In this document: positions 9,311 to 18,264 of the stretch, piece by piece
Layout: each line of letters starts with the position of its first letter
Numbering within the stretch: the stretch's first letter is position 1
Assembly (NCBI RefSeq): GCF_028401385.1
Contig: NZ_JAQOMR010000001.1
Span: 126,501-190,500 of the forward strand
Origin: Marinicella algicola
GTDB lineage: Bacteria; Pseudomonadota; Gammaproteobacteria; Xanthomonadales; Marinicellaceae
Reading direction: 5' to 3'
DNA: 64,000 bases
Made by a program: the position numbers and the translations under genes
Notes under the pieces: generated by a model
Seen by the model: only the letters and a program-made list of their open reading frames with translations
What the model was told of the DNA's origin: nothing
Database searches by the model: none

Positions 9311-9604
9311 CGCTTCTCCGTGTTTTATGCAGCAGCAGTCTTTCCTGCCAAGATTGCAACAGCATTACGGGGATACAAAGACATAGAAGGCGTGTTGGTG
9401 AAAACACCCTGCCCCATCGGCCGATCCGGGTTTTAAGTGCGCGCGTCCTGGGCCTGACCGCTACGGCCGGAAGAGCTCCATAGCAGCGGTCTTTCGGCCG
9501 TCTACGGTTGCGGCGGCCCTTCCGGCGTTATGGCGAATGTTAATCCCGGGCTCGAGGGGCACAGAGCTTTAGCGTTGTGGGACTGAACCGGTTTCCCTGC
9601 TTGC
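9311..9604. other. Intergenic region between the response regulator and azoreductase genes
   Basis: 294 bases without a supported gene. It should hold the promoter of the leftward two-component operon and the 3' end region of the leftward azoreductase transcript. I see no convincing operator or terminator. Confidence 0.45.
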
Positions 9605-10222
9605 TCAGGCGAAGGCCTTCTCTCTCGGCAGCATATCGAGCTTGCCGACGAAGTCTTCCATGCTGATTTGCCCGAGATCCACATTCTTGGCACCGCCGCC
9701 GGCGACGACCGTGATATCTTCGATCCCGAGCACATTCAGGATCATCCTGAGATATTGCGTGGCGATGTCAAGATCCCTGATCGGGGAGGTTTCGCCATAT
9801 TCGCCGCCCGAGGCGATCAGCAACGTAGCCTTTTTCCCCGTGACCAGGCCGCTGCCATCGAACCCGAGCGTCAAGCCCTTGCGCACGATATGATCAACCC
9901 ACGCCTTGAGCGCGGCGGGAATGTTGTAGTTATAGACCGGAGTGGCGATAACAAGCTCGTCGCAGTCCAGAAGTTCCCGAACAAGTGTATCGGAAAGCCC
10001 CAACTGTGCCTTCATCTCCGCCGTCTGTGCATCGGGCGGTGTGAAATAGGCAGCAAGCCACGGCATCGTGACGTGGGGAAGCGCCACATCGGCAAGATCT
10101 CGGGTGATGATCTTGCCGTTCGGGTTCAGCGCCTGCCATTCCGCAAGGTAGCGCCGCGTCATGTTGCGCGATACCGAGGCGTTTCCGCGCGGGCTGGTTT
10201 CAACAACGAGAAGTCTGGTCAT
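9605..10222 (-). CDS. azoR: FMN-dependent NADH-azoreductase (AzoR type)
   Basis: 205-residue flavodoxin-fold reductase that uses NADH and FMN to reduce azo dyes and quinones in the cytoplasm. Visible features are the N-terminal FMN phosphate loop [13 protein letters not shown], the FMN-contacting segment [20 protein letters not shown], and IASGGEYG. The start is ATG at 10222 ([13 protein letters not shown]) with AAGGA about 7 bases upstream; the upstream extension to 10255 is unlikely. A LysR regulator is divergently transcribed 97 bp away and probably controls it, a common arrangement for quinone/azo-responsive reductases. Length and motifs are normal. Confidence 0.9.
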   Translation of the reverse strand: MTRLLVVETSPRGNASVSRNMTRRYLAEWQALNPNGKIITRDLADVALPHVTMPWLAAYFTPPDAQTAEMKAQLGLSDTLVRELLDCDELVIATPVYNYNIPAALKAWVDHIVRKGLTLGFDGSGLVTGKKATLLIASGGEYGETSPIRDLDIATQYLRMILNVLGIEDITVVAGGGAKNVDLGQISMEDFVGKLDMLPREKAFA

Positions 10223-10319
10223 GCCACGTTCCTTTTCCTGATGGGAGCATGACAAAGAGGATAGGGCTTCCAGCTATTCAGCGGGAGTGATATAAATCCG
10301 ATGCTTTCCATCATATCAG

Positions 10320-11228
10320 GTGATAGTTTTGATTTCATCGCTGAGCCTTGATCAACTGCGCGTGCTGGTCGCGATTGCCGACGCCGGCAGTTTTTCCGCC
10401 GCCGGTCGCAATCTGAGACGGGTACAATCCGCCATCAGCCAGACCGTCGCCACACTGGAGGCCACCCAGGAGGTCACGCTCTTCGACCGGAGCGGTCACC
10501 GCCCGCAGCTCACGGACACGGGCCGGATCCTGGTGCAGCAAGCGCGAATGGTGCTGGCGAGCGCTGCCCGTTTCGAGGCCGTGGCCGCAGGATCACGTCA
10601 AGGGATGGAGGCAGAACTGGCGCTGGCCATCGATCCGCTGGTTCCCACCGCGCCCCTGATCGGAAGTCTTCGCGCGCTGCACGAGACCCATCCACAATTG
10701 CAGATCAGCTTTTCGACCGAGGGGCTTGGAGGCGCGCTCCGTCGTTTGCGCGCAGGCGATGTATCGCTTGCCCTTTGCCTGCTGCTGCCCGACGCGCCGG
10801 AGGATGTGACGGCGACGCCGCTTATCCGGATCAACCTGTTGCCCGTGACTGCAGCAGATCATCCCCTGGCGACCCTTGGCCGTCCGGCAACCCGTGTCGA
10901 TCTGGAGACCCATATCCAGCTGGTTCTATCCGATCCGGCGAACCGGCATGGCCCGAACTATGGCCTGACGGGCTCGGCTCCATGGCGGTTCGTCGATCTT
11001 GGGCGGCGCATGGATTTCCTGCTCGCGGGTTTCGGCTGGTGCCGGATGCCCGAGCACCTTGTGAAGGAGCACCTGGATGCAGGCAGGCTGGTCAGGCTCA
11101 CGCTTGATGACGATACCAGAGGGAATACAGATCCGTTGACGATTTACGCGGCCCATCTCGCCGATCGTGTGCCTGGCCCGGCAGGTCGCTGGCTTTTGAG
11201 CAACCTGGCGGCGCGAGTGGCAGACTGA
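10320..11228 (+). CDS. LysR-family transcriptional regulator
   Basis: 302-residue LysR regulator. The winged helix-turn-helix is at residues 8-67 (LSLDQLRVLVAIADAGSFSA, then SAISQTVATLE and LFDRSGHRPQLTDTG). An effector-binding domain follows, ending ...LLSNLAARVAD. The start taken is GTG at 10320; a TTG a few codons later would also leave the domain intact. It is divergent from azoR, so it most likely binds the 97-bp gap and activates azoR. The inducer is unknown, though quinones or azo compounds would fit. Confidence 0.85.
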   Translation: MIVLISSLSLDQLRVLVAIADAGSFSAAGRNLRRVQSAISQTVATLEATQEVTLFDRSGHRPQLTDTGRILVQQARMVLASAARFEAVAAGSRQGMEAELALAIDPLVPTAPLIGSLRALHETHPQLQISFSTEGLGGALRRLRAGDVSLALCLLLPDAPEDVTATPLIRINLLPVTAADHPLATLGRPATRVDLETHIQLVLSDPANRHGPNYGLTGSAPWRFVDLGRRMDFLLAGFGWCRMPEHLVKEHLDAGRLVRLTLDDDTRGNTDPLTIYAAHLADRVPGPAGRWLLSNLAARVAD

Positions 11229-11330
11229 GCCGCCGCCTGCCGTATCAGCCTGGTCGCCAATTTAGTCATACGGCTCGCGCGAGTTCCTGCCGCCGGCACG
11301 ATGGTCGGGAGCGGAGCTTTTCCGGCCTGC

Positions 11331-12299
11331 CTATTTGCTCTCGATCCGCCCCGGAGAGCCATTTTCAGTTTCACTCTTTATCGTGCTCCAGGCCGGATCA
11401 TCGGGATAAAGGGCGGTCCTGAGATAGGCCCAGGTGATGCGCTGGACAGCGGCAACCCGTTCAGGGCTTTCGTCCGACGTTTCCGCCGCATCATAGCCCG
11501 ATATGCCGCCGAAGATGTGTCCGGCATCGTTCAGGGACAGGAGTGACTTGGGGCCGGGCGCAAGCCGGTAGGCATCGGCCCGCCAGTCCGCGCGCTCGGA
11601 GAACATCGGGTTGACATCCTTGTCGCCCGTAACGACCAGACAAGGCGTCGTCATGCCGCTGAAGTCGCTGTTGACCAGCGCCGGATAAAGCTCGGCGATC
11701 CTGGCGGAGGCACCGCTGCCACTGCCGGGCGGCGAGAACAGCACAGCCGCCTTTATCCGGGGCTCGGAGACGTCGACGTCTTCGCCACTTGCGGGATCCT
11801 TCACGCGCATGCCGGCCAGCATGGCAGCGGTGTGCCCGCCCAGGGAATGACCCACGGCAGCGATGCGGCTCCTGTCGATGCGTCCCGCAAGGCCGGGAAC
11901 GGCGGTTTCGATCTCGTCGAGATGATCGATGATGAAGCTCATGTCCCGAGGGCGTGATTTCCAGAACAGCGGCCCTTCGGGACCAGACACATCGAGACCG
12001 AGGGTCTTCGAGTTCTCGTGCGTCGGAATGATCACCACGAAACCGTGGGAGGCATAAAAGTCGACCAACGGGCCATAGCCACGCATCGAGGCGATGAAAT
12101 TCGAGGAGCCGTGGCCGTGAGACAGCAGGATCACCGGCAGTTTGTCGCCCGTCGCCGGGACGACGACCCGCATTTCAAGCGGTGCCTGGCGTTCCGGGAC
12201 CTCGAAGGTCACCGGACTGAAGGAGAGGATCGGGGTGGCCATCGGCACCGGCGGTCTGTCCGGCTTTACGGTTGGTTCAGGCATGGGCTTGGTCTCCAT
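11331..12299 (-). CDS. Alpha/beta hydrolase, chlorophyllase/PAF-acetylhydrolase-like
   Basis: 322-residue alpha/beta-hydrolase. The oxyanion-loop segment is LLSHGHGSSNF. The nucleophile elbow is GHSLGG (Ser) in RIAAVGHSLGGHTAAML, the acid is probably the Asp in CLVVTGDKDVN, and the catalytic His is in NDAGHIFGG. No signal peptide is seen, so it is cytoplasmic. The ATG at 12299 directly abuts the TGA of the upstream epimerase gene, so the two are probably translated from one message. Substrate unknown; dienelactone, ester or lactone hydrolysis are options. Confidence 0.82.
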   Translation of the reverse strand: METKPMPEPTVKPDRPPVPMATPILSFSPVTFEVPERQAPLEMRVVVPATGDKLPVILLSHGHGSSNFIASMRGYGPLVDFYASHGFVVIIPTHENSKTLGLDVSGPEGPLFWKSRPRDMSFIIDHLDEIETAVPGLAGRIDRSRIAAVGHSLGGHTAAMLAGMRVKDPASGEDVDVSEPRIKAAVLFSPPGSGSGASARIAELYPALVNSDFSGMTTPCLVVTGDKDVNPMFSERADWRADAYRLAPGPKSLLSLNDAGHIFGGISGYDAAETSDESPERVAAVQRITWAYLRTALYPDDPAWSTIKSETENGSPGRIESK

Positions 12300-13211
12300 T
12301 CACGAGGTTGATATCTTGGACAGAGTTCTTCGTTCAATCCGACTCCAGATGTCCTGGATGAGGCCGGCCTTCTGCGCAGGGTGCCATTCCAGGCTTTGCC
12401 TTGTCAGGACACTGGACGCGGGAACGTCCATTTTCGCGATCCGGTCAAGCCAGCCAAAGTGGGAAATCGAGTCTTCGTCTGAAAGCGACGTCACCGACAC
12501 GTTCAGACGCTTGCCGATCGCCTCGGCGACGTCCCGAACCGCAACGCCTTCCTCGCTGACAGCATGGTAGCACTGGCCACTCACACCCTTGTCGAGGACG
12601 AGGCTGTAAAGCCGGGCGGCGTCGAGCCGATGAACCGCCGGCCAGCGGTTTTGTCCGTCGCCCACATAGGCAGAGACATCGTGTTTACGCGCATGATCCA
12701 TCAGGTAGGACGCGAATCCCTGCCGGTTCTGATCGTGGACCTGCGGCATCCGGATGACCGAGACGCGGACGCCGCTGTCGGTCAGCGCCATCGCCACCTG
12801 TTCCGATACGCGCGGCATGCCATGGGCGCCCGCCGGCAGTATGTCGGTCTCGGTGGAAACGTGTCCCATGAGAGGCGGCAGGCCCGACGTAACGACAAAG
12901 CTTTTGCCTGATCCGGCAAGGGCGCTGCCCATCGCCTCGATTGCGAGGCGATCCATCTCGCAGTTGTCGGCCATGCGGGAGAAGTCATGATCGAAGGCTG
13001 TGTGGATGACGGCATCGGCCTGCTCCGCGCCACGGCGGAGGCTCTGCAGATCGCGCAGATCGCCCCGCACGACGTCGCAGCCGGCTTGCCGCAAGGCATC
13101 CGCGGACATATCCGACCGGGCAAGCCCCAGGACCTCGTGTCTGTCGTTGAGCAGGTTGGCCGCGATCGCCGAACCGATGAACCCGGTCGCGCCAGTCAGA
13201 AAAATTCGCAT
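12300..13211 (-). CDS. NAD(P)-dependent epimerase/dehydratase-family protein (extended SDR)
   Basis: 303-residue extended short-chain dehydrogenase. The Rossmann nucleotide-binding motif GATGFIGSAIAANLL is at the N-terminus, followed by VVRGDLRDLQSL and DAVIHTAFDHDF. The usual Tyr-X-X-X-Lys is replaced by a variant: around residues 108-140 the sequence reads VVTSGLPPLMGHVSTE and RVSEQVAMALTDSGVR, as in YwnB/NmrA-like atypical SDRs. Its stop codon touches the start of the hydrolase gene, forming a two-gene operon. Reaction unknown. Confidence 0.8.
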   Translation of the reverse strand: MRIFLTGATGFIGSAIAANLLNDRHEVLGLARSDMSADALRQAGCDVVRGDLRDLQSLRRGAEQADAVIHTAFDHDFSRMADNCEMDRLAIEAMGSALAGSGKSFVVTSGLPPLMGHVSTETDILPAGAHGMPRVSEQVAMALTDSGVRVSVIRMPQVHDQNRQGFASYLMDHARKHDVSAYVGDGQNRWPAVHRLDAARLYSLVLDKGVSGQCYHAVSEEGVAVRDVAEAIGKRLNVSVTSLSDEDSISHFGWLDRIAKMDVPASSVLTRQSLEWHPAQKAGLIQDIWSRIERRTLSKISTS

Positions 13212-13279
13212 TCCTTATCCCTCAGATTGGTTGTGGGAGTGGCTTGTCTCCCCGAGTGCAGACCGCAATTCCGCGCGCT

Positions 13280-14027
13280 TCACCAAGGCACGGTTCCATT
13301 TTCATCGGAGAAGGTTCCTGTCGGGCCGTCGTCACCGATGAGTGCAAGCCGCACAGGCTCGCGCGCGCCCTCTTCCACACTGCGCGTGCCGTTGAAATTG
13401 TTGAGCGCGGTCGAGGTAAAACCGGGGCATGCGGCATTGACCTTGATGTTCGTGCCTTCGAGCGCCAGCGCAAACGCCAGCATCACGGCATGCGCCGCCG
13501 CCTTGGACGCGGAGTAATTGCCGAACATCCGCCGATGCGAGTTGGCGGGATCGGAGTTGAGCGTCAGAGATGCGCCGGAACTGCCGGTGATGACGATGCG
13601 GCCCGCAGGCGACTCGCGCAAAAGCGGAAGCATCGCCTGTGTCACGGCAATCACGCCGAACACATTGGTCTCGAACACGGTGCGGATATCGGCAAGCGGC
13701 GCGTCCGTGAGCAGGTTTGTCCTGACGGCTTCCGCGAACTCCTGGTTCGGCTTCGCCCGAGAGATCCCGGCATTGTTCATCAGGATGTCCAGACGGCCGA
13801 ACCGGGTGCGGATGAAAGCGGCCGCCTGAGCGATCGATGCTTCATCCGTGACGTCGAGCTGGATGGCGTGGGCGCCCGCTCCGATGTCCTGCGCCGCCCT
13901 CTCGCCCTTTTCAAGGTCGCGCGCGCCGACGATCACCGTCAGTCCTTTTGCAACCAGATACTTGGCGATCTGGAGGCCTATCCCTTGAGTGGCGCCCGTG
14001 ACCAGAGCAACGCGTCTCGTCCGACAT
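13280..14027 (-). pseudogene. Short-chain dehydrogenase/reductase, frameshift in the first codons
   Basis: Classical SDR of about 248 residues: VALVTGATQGIGLQIAKYL (TGxxxGxG cofactor loop), NNAGIS, catalytic Ser in IVITGSSGASLTL, and Tyr/Lys in GNYSASKAAAH. The proper start, ATG at 14027 after AAGGAAACTTTATC, is one base out of frame with the domain. Removing one G from the GG near 14022 gives MSTRRVALVTGA. The open frame running to 14266 is an artefact that crosses the promoter and the TetR gene. It is divergent from a TetR regulator with two clear operators between them. Confidence 0.82.
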
Positions 14028-14080
14028 GATAAAGTTTCCTTGTTTCTTTGCTGGCTTTTTGAAGATCGAAGGCGTACTAA

Positions 14081-14120
14081 GCGGAACGGTATTCCGTCTA
14101 TATACGGAACGATGTTCCGT
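14081..14120. promoter_or_regulatory. Tandem palindromic operators in the SDR/tetR divergent promoter
   Basis: Two copies of the same 17-bp inverted repeat, starts 23 bp apart: GCGGAACGGTATTCCGT at 14081-14097 and ACGGAACGATGTTCCGT at 14104-14120. The second has 7-bp perfect arms (ACGGAAC/GTTCCGT) around GAT; the first has CGGAA/TTCCG arms. The consensus is RCGGAACGRTRTTCCGT. They occupy the gap between the SDR start (14027) and the TetR start (14155) and are very probably the TetR binding sites, covering both promoters. Confidence 0.8.
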
Positions 14121-14154
14121 TTAACAAGTGCGTATTGGGGAATTTTTGGAATCC

Positions 14155-14769
14155 ATGCCTGGCAGATCGTCGGAACGGAACGTGCGGGCCGATGCGCAAC
14201 GCAATATCGAGACATTGGTGCGCACCGCTCGGGACGTGTTCGCCACATCCGGGGTCGAGGCGCCAATGCGCGAGATCGCGGAAAAGGCAGGTGTCGGCGT
14301 CGGGACCATCTACCGCAACTTTCCGCAGCGCTCCGATCTGATTGCAGCGGTGTTTCGCAGTGAGGTCGACGCCTGCGCTGACGCCGCGGCCAGTCTTGCC
14401 GAAGGCTTTCCTCCCGGAGAAGCGCTCGACCGCTGGATGCAACGCTATGTCGACTTCATCGTTGCCAAGCGCGGACTGGCCGCCGCGCTGCATTCGGGCG
14501 ACCCGGCATTCGAGGCCTTGCCGGCCTATTTCGACAGCCGGTTTGAGCCTGCGCTGCAAAAATTGCTCGATGCCGCCGTCACCGCCGGAGAAATAAGGCC
14601 CGACGCAAATCCCTATGATCTCCTTCGAGCGGTGGCGAGCCTGTGCATGCCGTCAAGTGATGGAAATCCAGCAGCCGCTCGCCGGCTGGTCGCCCTTCTG
14701 GTTGACGGGCTGCGTTATCGCGCGGCCGGTCCGCAGAGCGCTGCAAGTCCCGCACATAAGCCCGACTAG
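14155..14769 (+). CDS. TetR-family transcriptional regulator
   Basis: 204-residue TetR repressor. The helix-turn-helix is IETLVRTARDVFATSGVEAP, then MREIAEKAGVGVGTIYRNFP and RSDLIAAVFRSEVD. A TetR_C ligand domain follows with SKRGLAAALHSGD-like segments. I chose ATG 14155; GTG 14128 in the same frame would add nine residues but starts only 8 bases after the second operator. It presumably represses the divergent SDR gene and itself through the two 17-bp operators. Confidence 0.88.
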   Translation: MPGRSSERNVRADAQRNIETLVRTARDVFATSGVEAPMREIAEKAGVGVGTIYRNFPQRSDLIAAVFRSEVDACADAAASLAEGFPPGEALDRWMQRYVDFIVAKRGLAAALHSGDPAFEALPAYFDSRFEPALQKLLDAAVTAGEIRPDANPYDLLRAVASLCMPSSDGNPAAARRLVALLVDGLRYRAAGPQSAASPAHKPD

Positions 14770-14795
14770 ACGCTGGGCAGATCTTCTCAGGCAGC

Positions 14796-15240
14796 TCAGG
14801 CGCGGTCGATTCCTGGAACCACGCCGGTCTGCCTCGGAAGAATGGCGTCCGATACGATGTCGAATATGTGATCCGCCCGCGGTTCGAGCGGAGGCTGATC
14901 GGCAAGCCAAGCCAGGGCGCTGATCAGCGCGAAAAGATCGTTGCCATCCATATCATCCCGCGTCAGCCCTTTGGCTTGCGCCCGTTGAAGAAGCTCCGCT
15001 CCCGCCTGCCGCAGATCCACGCATGAGGAGTGCAGGGCCGAGTTTTCGTCGGCGATCGCGGCCACTATCGGCGCGATGACACCCTTGTAGCTGTGGGTCA
15101 CCGCGATCGCCTCGCGCAGCCAGCTCAATAGCGCCCCGTCGGCCTGGTCCCACTGTGCCAGTTCGCCGGCCCTCGCGCTCAACGCGTCGAAGCTGGTTGT
15201 AAATGCACCCATAAAAGTCACAAAACGGCGGGTTTTGGTT
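14796..15240 (-). pseudogene. TetR-family regulator, C-terminal remnant
   Basis: Only the ligand-binding half of a TetR protein is present: SWLREAIAVTHSYKGVIAPI, then LRQAGAELLQRAQAKGL and LFALISALAWLADQPPLEPR, typical of the second half of TetR repressors from this lineage. The helix-turn-helix is missing. Reading upstream, the homology stops near 15240, where a LysE-type transporter fragment begins on the opposite strand, so a deletion or rearrangement joined two genes. It cannot bind DNA. Confidence 0.7.
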
Positions 15241-15245
15241 CCGAT

Positions 15246-15692
15246 GTGAAGCATCGGATTCACAGGTCCATCCTGCGCTATGCGGGCGGCGGTTACCTAT
15301 TGTTTCTGGCCTATAAGGCGGCTCGATCGGCATTTCGGCGCGGCGGGCCGTCGCTGTCGAAGAAGGCGGCGATGCCTCATCCGATCCGCACCTCCTATTT
15401 GACCGGGTTGGGGTTCCACCTGACCAACCCGAAGGCGATTTTCTTCTTTGCGGCACTCTTTGGCATAGGAATGCCATCCAACGTCTCCGCCGGTGATTTG
15501 GCCCTGGCCGTCGTCGCGGTCGGCGCCCAGACAGGGACGATCCCGCACTGCTATGCGCTCGGCTTTTCGTTGCCGGCCGTGCGGCGCGTATACTTGAGGA
15601 TGGCGCGCTGGATCGATGGAACCGAGTCAATTCTGTTCGCAGGCGCCCGGTCAAGGTGCTTGCGCCGTGAGGGACAGGTCTTGTCCGGATAA
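15246..15692 (+). pseudogene. LysE/RhtB-type amino-acid exporter, N-terminally truncated fragment
   Basis: C-terminal two thirds of a LysE-family exporter: LRYAGGGYLLFLAYKAARSAFR, then SYLTGLGFHLTNPKAIFFFAAL and a last helix region ending VYLRMARWIDG. After that a frame change gives a non-homologous tail. The N-terminal helices with the usual PGP motif are absent; the sequence upstream is the TetR remnant on the other strand. Non-functional. Confidence 0.7.
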
Positions 15693-15698
15693 GAGCCT

Positions 15699-16565
15699 TC
15701 ACCGGAACTGTAAGGCCAGCGCATCGGCAAAGGCCCGGACGCGTGGCGTGATGTCAGCCCGGCTGGGAAAGGTGAGGTTCAACGATGGCGCCTCGGTCGG
15801 GATGTCCGGCAGAAGCGGCAGGAGGCGACCCGCGGCAATCGGCGTTTGGCATACGCCCGAGGGCAGCAATGCGGCCCCGGACCCGGCAATGGCAAGATCG
15901 CGGATCATCAACTGGTTGTCGGCCGTGATGACACCGGTCGGCAGTTTGCGCCCAGCCAGCACGAACCGTTCCAGAAATGCTCGCAGATCCGGGGAGGGAG
16001 AGATGAACTCGGCGATCTCCCCAAGCGTTCCGGGTGTGCCGTTGCGACCAACCCAGTCCTTGCTCGCGCAGAATTGCCATCGCACCGGAGCCAGTTTGTG
16101 CTCCACCCGGTCGAGATCGCCACGCCGGCCGATCCGAAGGGCGATATCGACGTCATCAGCAATCATGTCGAGCGCGGCATTGGTCAGCCTTATGTCGAAC
16201 CGAACAGCGGGATGGGTTTGCCGAAATCCAGTCATGGCAGTGGCAAGAGTTTCGGCCGGGAAGTCGGCAGGGGCGGTCAGGCGGATCAGCCCGCTCAGGT
16301 TGCCCGGGTCGCCGCGCACCATGTCCATTGCCGCGATCAGCGAACGCAGGCCGTCTTCCGCACGCGAAAACAGCAACTGCCCGTCATTGGTCAGAGACAG
16401 GGATCGCGTGGAGCGCTTCAGCAGCCGCGTGGCGAGCGCGGCTTCTAGCGAGCGGATATGCAGGCTCACCGTGGAACGTGGCATGGAGAGCGCCTTGGCT
16501 GCTGCAGTGAAGCTGCCGGCGCGCACCACTTCCACAAAGGTTTGCAGCGGATCAAGTTTTTCCAT
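15699..16565 (-). CDS. LysR-family transcriptional regulator
   Basis: 288-residue LysR regulator. The winged helix is at residues 4-63: LQTFVEVVRAGSFTAAAKAL, PRSTVSLHIRSLEAALATRL, LKRSTRSLSLTNDGQ. The CrgA/DhcR-type effector domain is complete. It is divergent from the cupin gene with a 91-bp gap and likely controls it. No defects seen. Confidence 0.87.
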   Translation of the reverse strand: MEKLDPLQTFVEVVRAGSFTAAAKALSMPRSTVSLHIRSLEAALATRLLKRSTRSLSLTNDGQLLFSRAEDGLRSLIAAMDMVRGDPGNLSGLIRLTAPADFPAETLATAMTGFRQTHPAVRFDIRLTNAALDMIADDVDIALRIGRRGDLDRVEHKLAPVRWQFCASKDWVGRNGTPGTLGEIAEFISPSPDLRAFLERFVLAGRKLPTGVITADNQLMIRDLAIAGSGAALLPSGVCQTPIAAGRLLPLLPDIPTEAPSLNLTFPSRADITPRVRAFADALALQFR

Positions 16566-16656
16566 TGTGCAGATATCTGCCCTTTGTAAACATAAATGGG
16601 CATCTTATGCGAACAGTGTTGAGGGTCTAGCCTTCTCCCCAGAAAAGGAGAAGAAC

Positions 16657-17121
16657 ATGACCCAGAACCCCGCACCCGTGCCGCGTGCCAGTGGCCGGTT
16701 GACCTCGATGGGCACGGCCGAGTTTTCCGGCATAGATGCAACGATCCTTATGGGCGGCGACGGTAAGCCGTTCACGGTGATGGAGATGATTGTGCGTCCC
16801 GGGATGGGCGCTCCGGCGCATATTTCTTTTCACGAGGACAAGGTCTTCCATATCTCCGAGGGGAACTTCCTGTTCCTGATCGGCGAGGACCGGATAAAGG
16901 CGAAAGCTGGCGACCACCTGTTCGCGGGCAGGAGGCAGGTTCACAGCTTTTCCGCGCTTGGGAGTAAACCCGCACGGATGACGCTGGTGTCCAACCCTGC
17001 GCATCACGACCGTTTCTTTCGGGCCCTGTCGGCACTTCCGGTTCCACATGATCCGAAAGAGGTGGAGGCGGTTTGCGAGACGTGCGATCAGCGGATCGTA
17101 GGGCCGATTGTTGAGGCCTGA
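16657..17121 (+). CDS. Cupin-domain protein
   Basis: 154-residue single-cupin protein. The first cupin motif covers PGMGAPAHISFHEDKVFHISEGNFLF (His and Glu metal-ligand candidates) and the second covers AGDHLFAGRRQVHSFSALG. The start is ATG 16657 with AAAAGGAG just upstream; a longer open frame from 15616 is an artefact running antisense through the LysR gene. Probably binds a metal or small ligand in the cytoplasm; cupins next to LysR genes are often dioxygenase-like or stress-related. Function unassigned. Confidence 0.8.
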   Translation: MTQNPAPVPRASGRLTSMGTAEFSGIDATILMGGDGKPFTVMEMIVRPGMGAPAHISFHEDKVFHISEGNFLFLIGEDRIKAKAGDHLFAGRRQVHSFSALGSKPARMTLVSNPAHHDRFFRALSALPVPHDPKEVEAVCETCDQRIVGPIVEA

Positions 17122-17133
17122 CGTCCGTTTCGG

Positions 17134-17828
17134 ATGGCCGGACCAAGAGGAGTTTGGAGAACGGACCCGTTTGTCGTCGCCGTTTTTGCCGGGGCGCTCT
17201 TTCTGAACGCCGGAATGCCGGGACCCAGTATAACGGCCCTTGTTTCTCGCGCAATCGCTGTGTGGTATGGCGTGATGTAATTCCGTTCCTGGCAGCGATG
17301 TGGATCGGAGAAGTGATCTGGCTGACCATGGCGCTGGCGGGGTTCTCTGCCGTGGCGCAGACGTTTCAGATAGGATTCCACATTCTGAAATGGCTTGGCG
17401 TCGCTTATCTGCTCTGGCTGGCGATCCGGATATGGCGCCAGCCTGCCGAAACGGCCGTAGGGACCTTGCCGAAGCGCGCGGTGCCACTGCCGATGTTTGC
17501 TACTGGGATGCCGTTGGCGCTGGGCAATCCCAAAATCATGGTCTATTATGTGGCTTTGCTGTCCGCCCTGATCGACGTGTCTTCGGTCGGTGTGCGAGAC
17601 TGGTCGGCTCTTGCGGCTGTCAAGTTCGTAACTCTAGCTGCCATCAATCTCAGTTGGACCTTGATGGCCCATAAGGCGCGGACCTTTCTGCGGACACCAC
17701 GCGCTGTTCTGCTAGCCGACCGCTTCGGGCCGGTGGGGCTCTGTCGCCATAGCCTCAAGAGACTGGGCGGATGTGCATGTCCTTCAGACTTGAGAGGCCT
17801 GATGATTTCGCGGCGGTACACGAGCTGA
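17134..17828 (+). pseudogene. LysE-family translocator, frameshifted
   Basis: From ATG 17134 the first frame gives VVAVFAGALFLNAGMPGPS and ITALVSRAIAVWYGV, with the PGP motif of LysE exporters, then meets a stop. The protein continues in another frame from RDVIPFLAAMWIGEVIWLTM through FHILKWLGVAYLLWLAIRIW and GNPKIMVYYVALLSALIDV to TFLRTPRAVLLADRFG, where a second frame change follows. It starts 12 bp after the cupin gene on the same strand, so the two were probably one operon under the LysR regulator. Confidence 0.75.
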
Positions 17829-18162
17829 TCCGGCGCGCCTTTACGGTCTGGTTGCCGGTGCTGGGCTATCCACCTCGGCCGGTGACGGAGGATCACGCGC
17901 CGCGCATCTTCCGGGGAGAGGTGCTTCTGGTCTGGTGCGACGACCGAATTGGCGGGGTTGTTGTGGTGAAGCCCGGGCCGTCCGTCGATCTGATCTACAG
18001 CGTCGCGATAAATCCCGATTTCACGGCTAGGGCGTCGGGCGCCAACTGATGGCGGAGGCAGAGCGTCGGTCCACCGCTACCGGAAAGACCAGCATGAGAC
18101 TGTAAACCAACGCGCTGATGGAGCTGAACATCGCTTTCTACCGGAGACTCGGATACCGCTAG
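17771..18162 (+). pseudogene. GNAT-family N-acetyltransferase, frameshift and nonsense mutations
   Basis: Starts at 17771 or 17777 (MSFRLERPDDFAAVHELIRR), reads through LPVLGYPPRPVTEDHAPRI and VDLIYSVAINPDF, then changes frame at about 18030. The acetyl-CoA loop survives as GRQLMAEAERRS and the end as LNIAFYRRLGYR, but a TAA lies between them. The 5' end overlaps the degraded 3' end of the LysE gene. The acceptor substrate is unknown. Confidence 0.65.
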
Positions 18163-18264
18163 ACTGGCCGTCGGTCCACGCCGGATCGGCCCGGGTTTAC
18201 TATCGTGGATATGGAAAAACGGCTGCCTCCCACGCCGAGCGCGGTCTGAAGGAAAGGAGCATTC

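Noticed and set aside
13280..14266. Extended SDR of 328 residues starting at 14266
   Set aside because: The extra N-terminus crosses the operator region and the start of the divergent TetR gene; it only exists because of an indel near the true start.
15616..17121. A 501-codon open frame on the plus strand
   Set aside because: Its first two thirds run antisense through an intact LysR gene; only the part from ATG 16657, with a good ribosome site, is a real gene (cupin).
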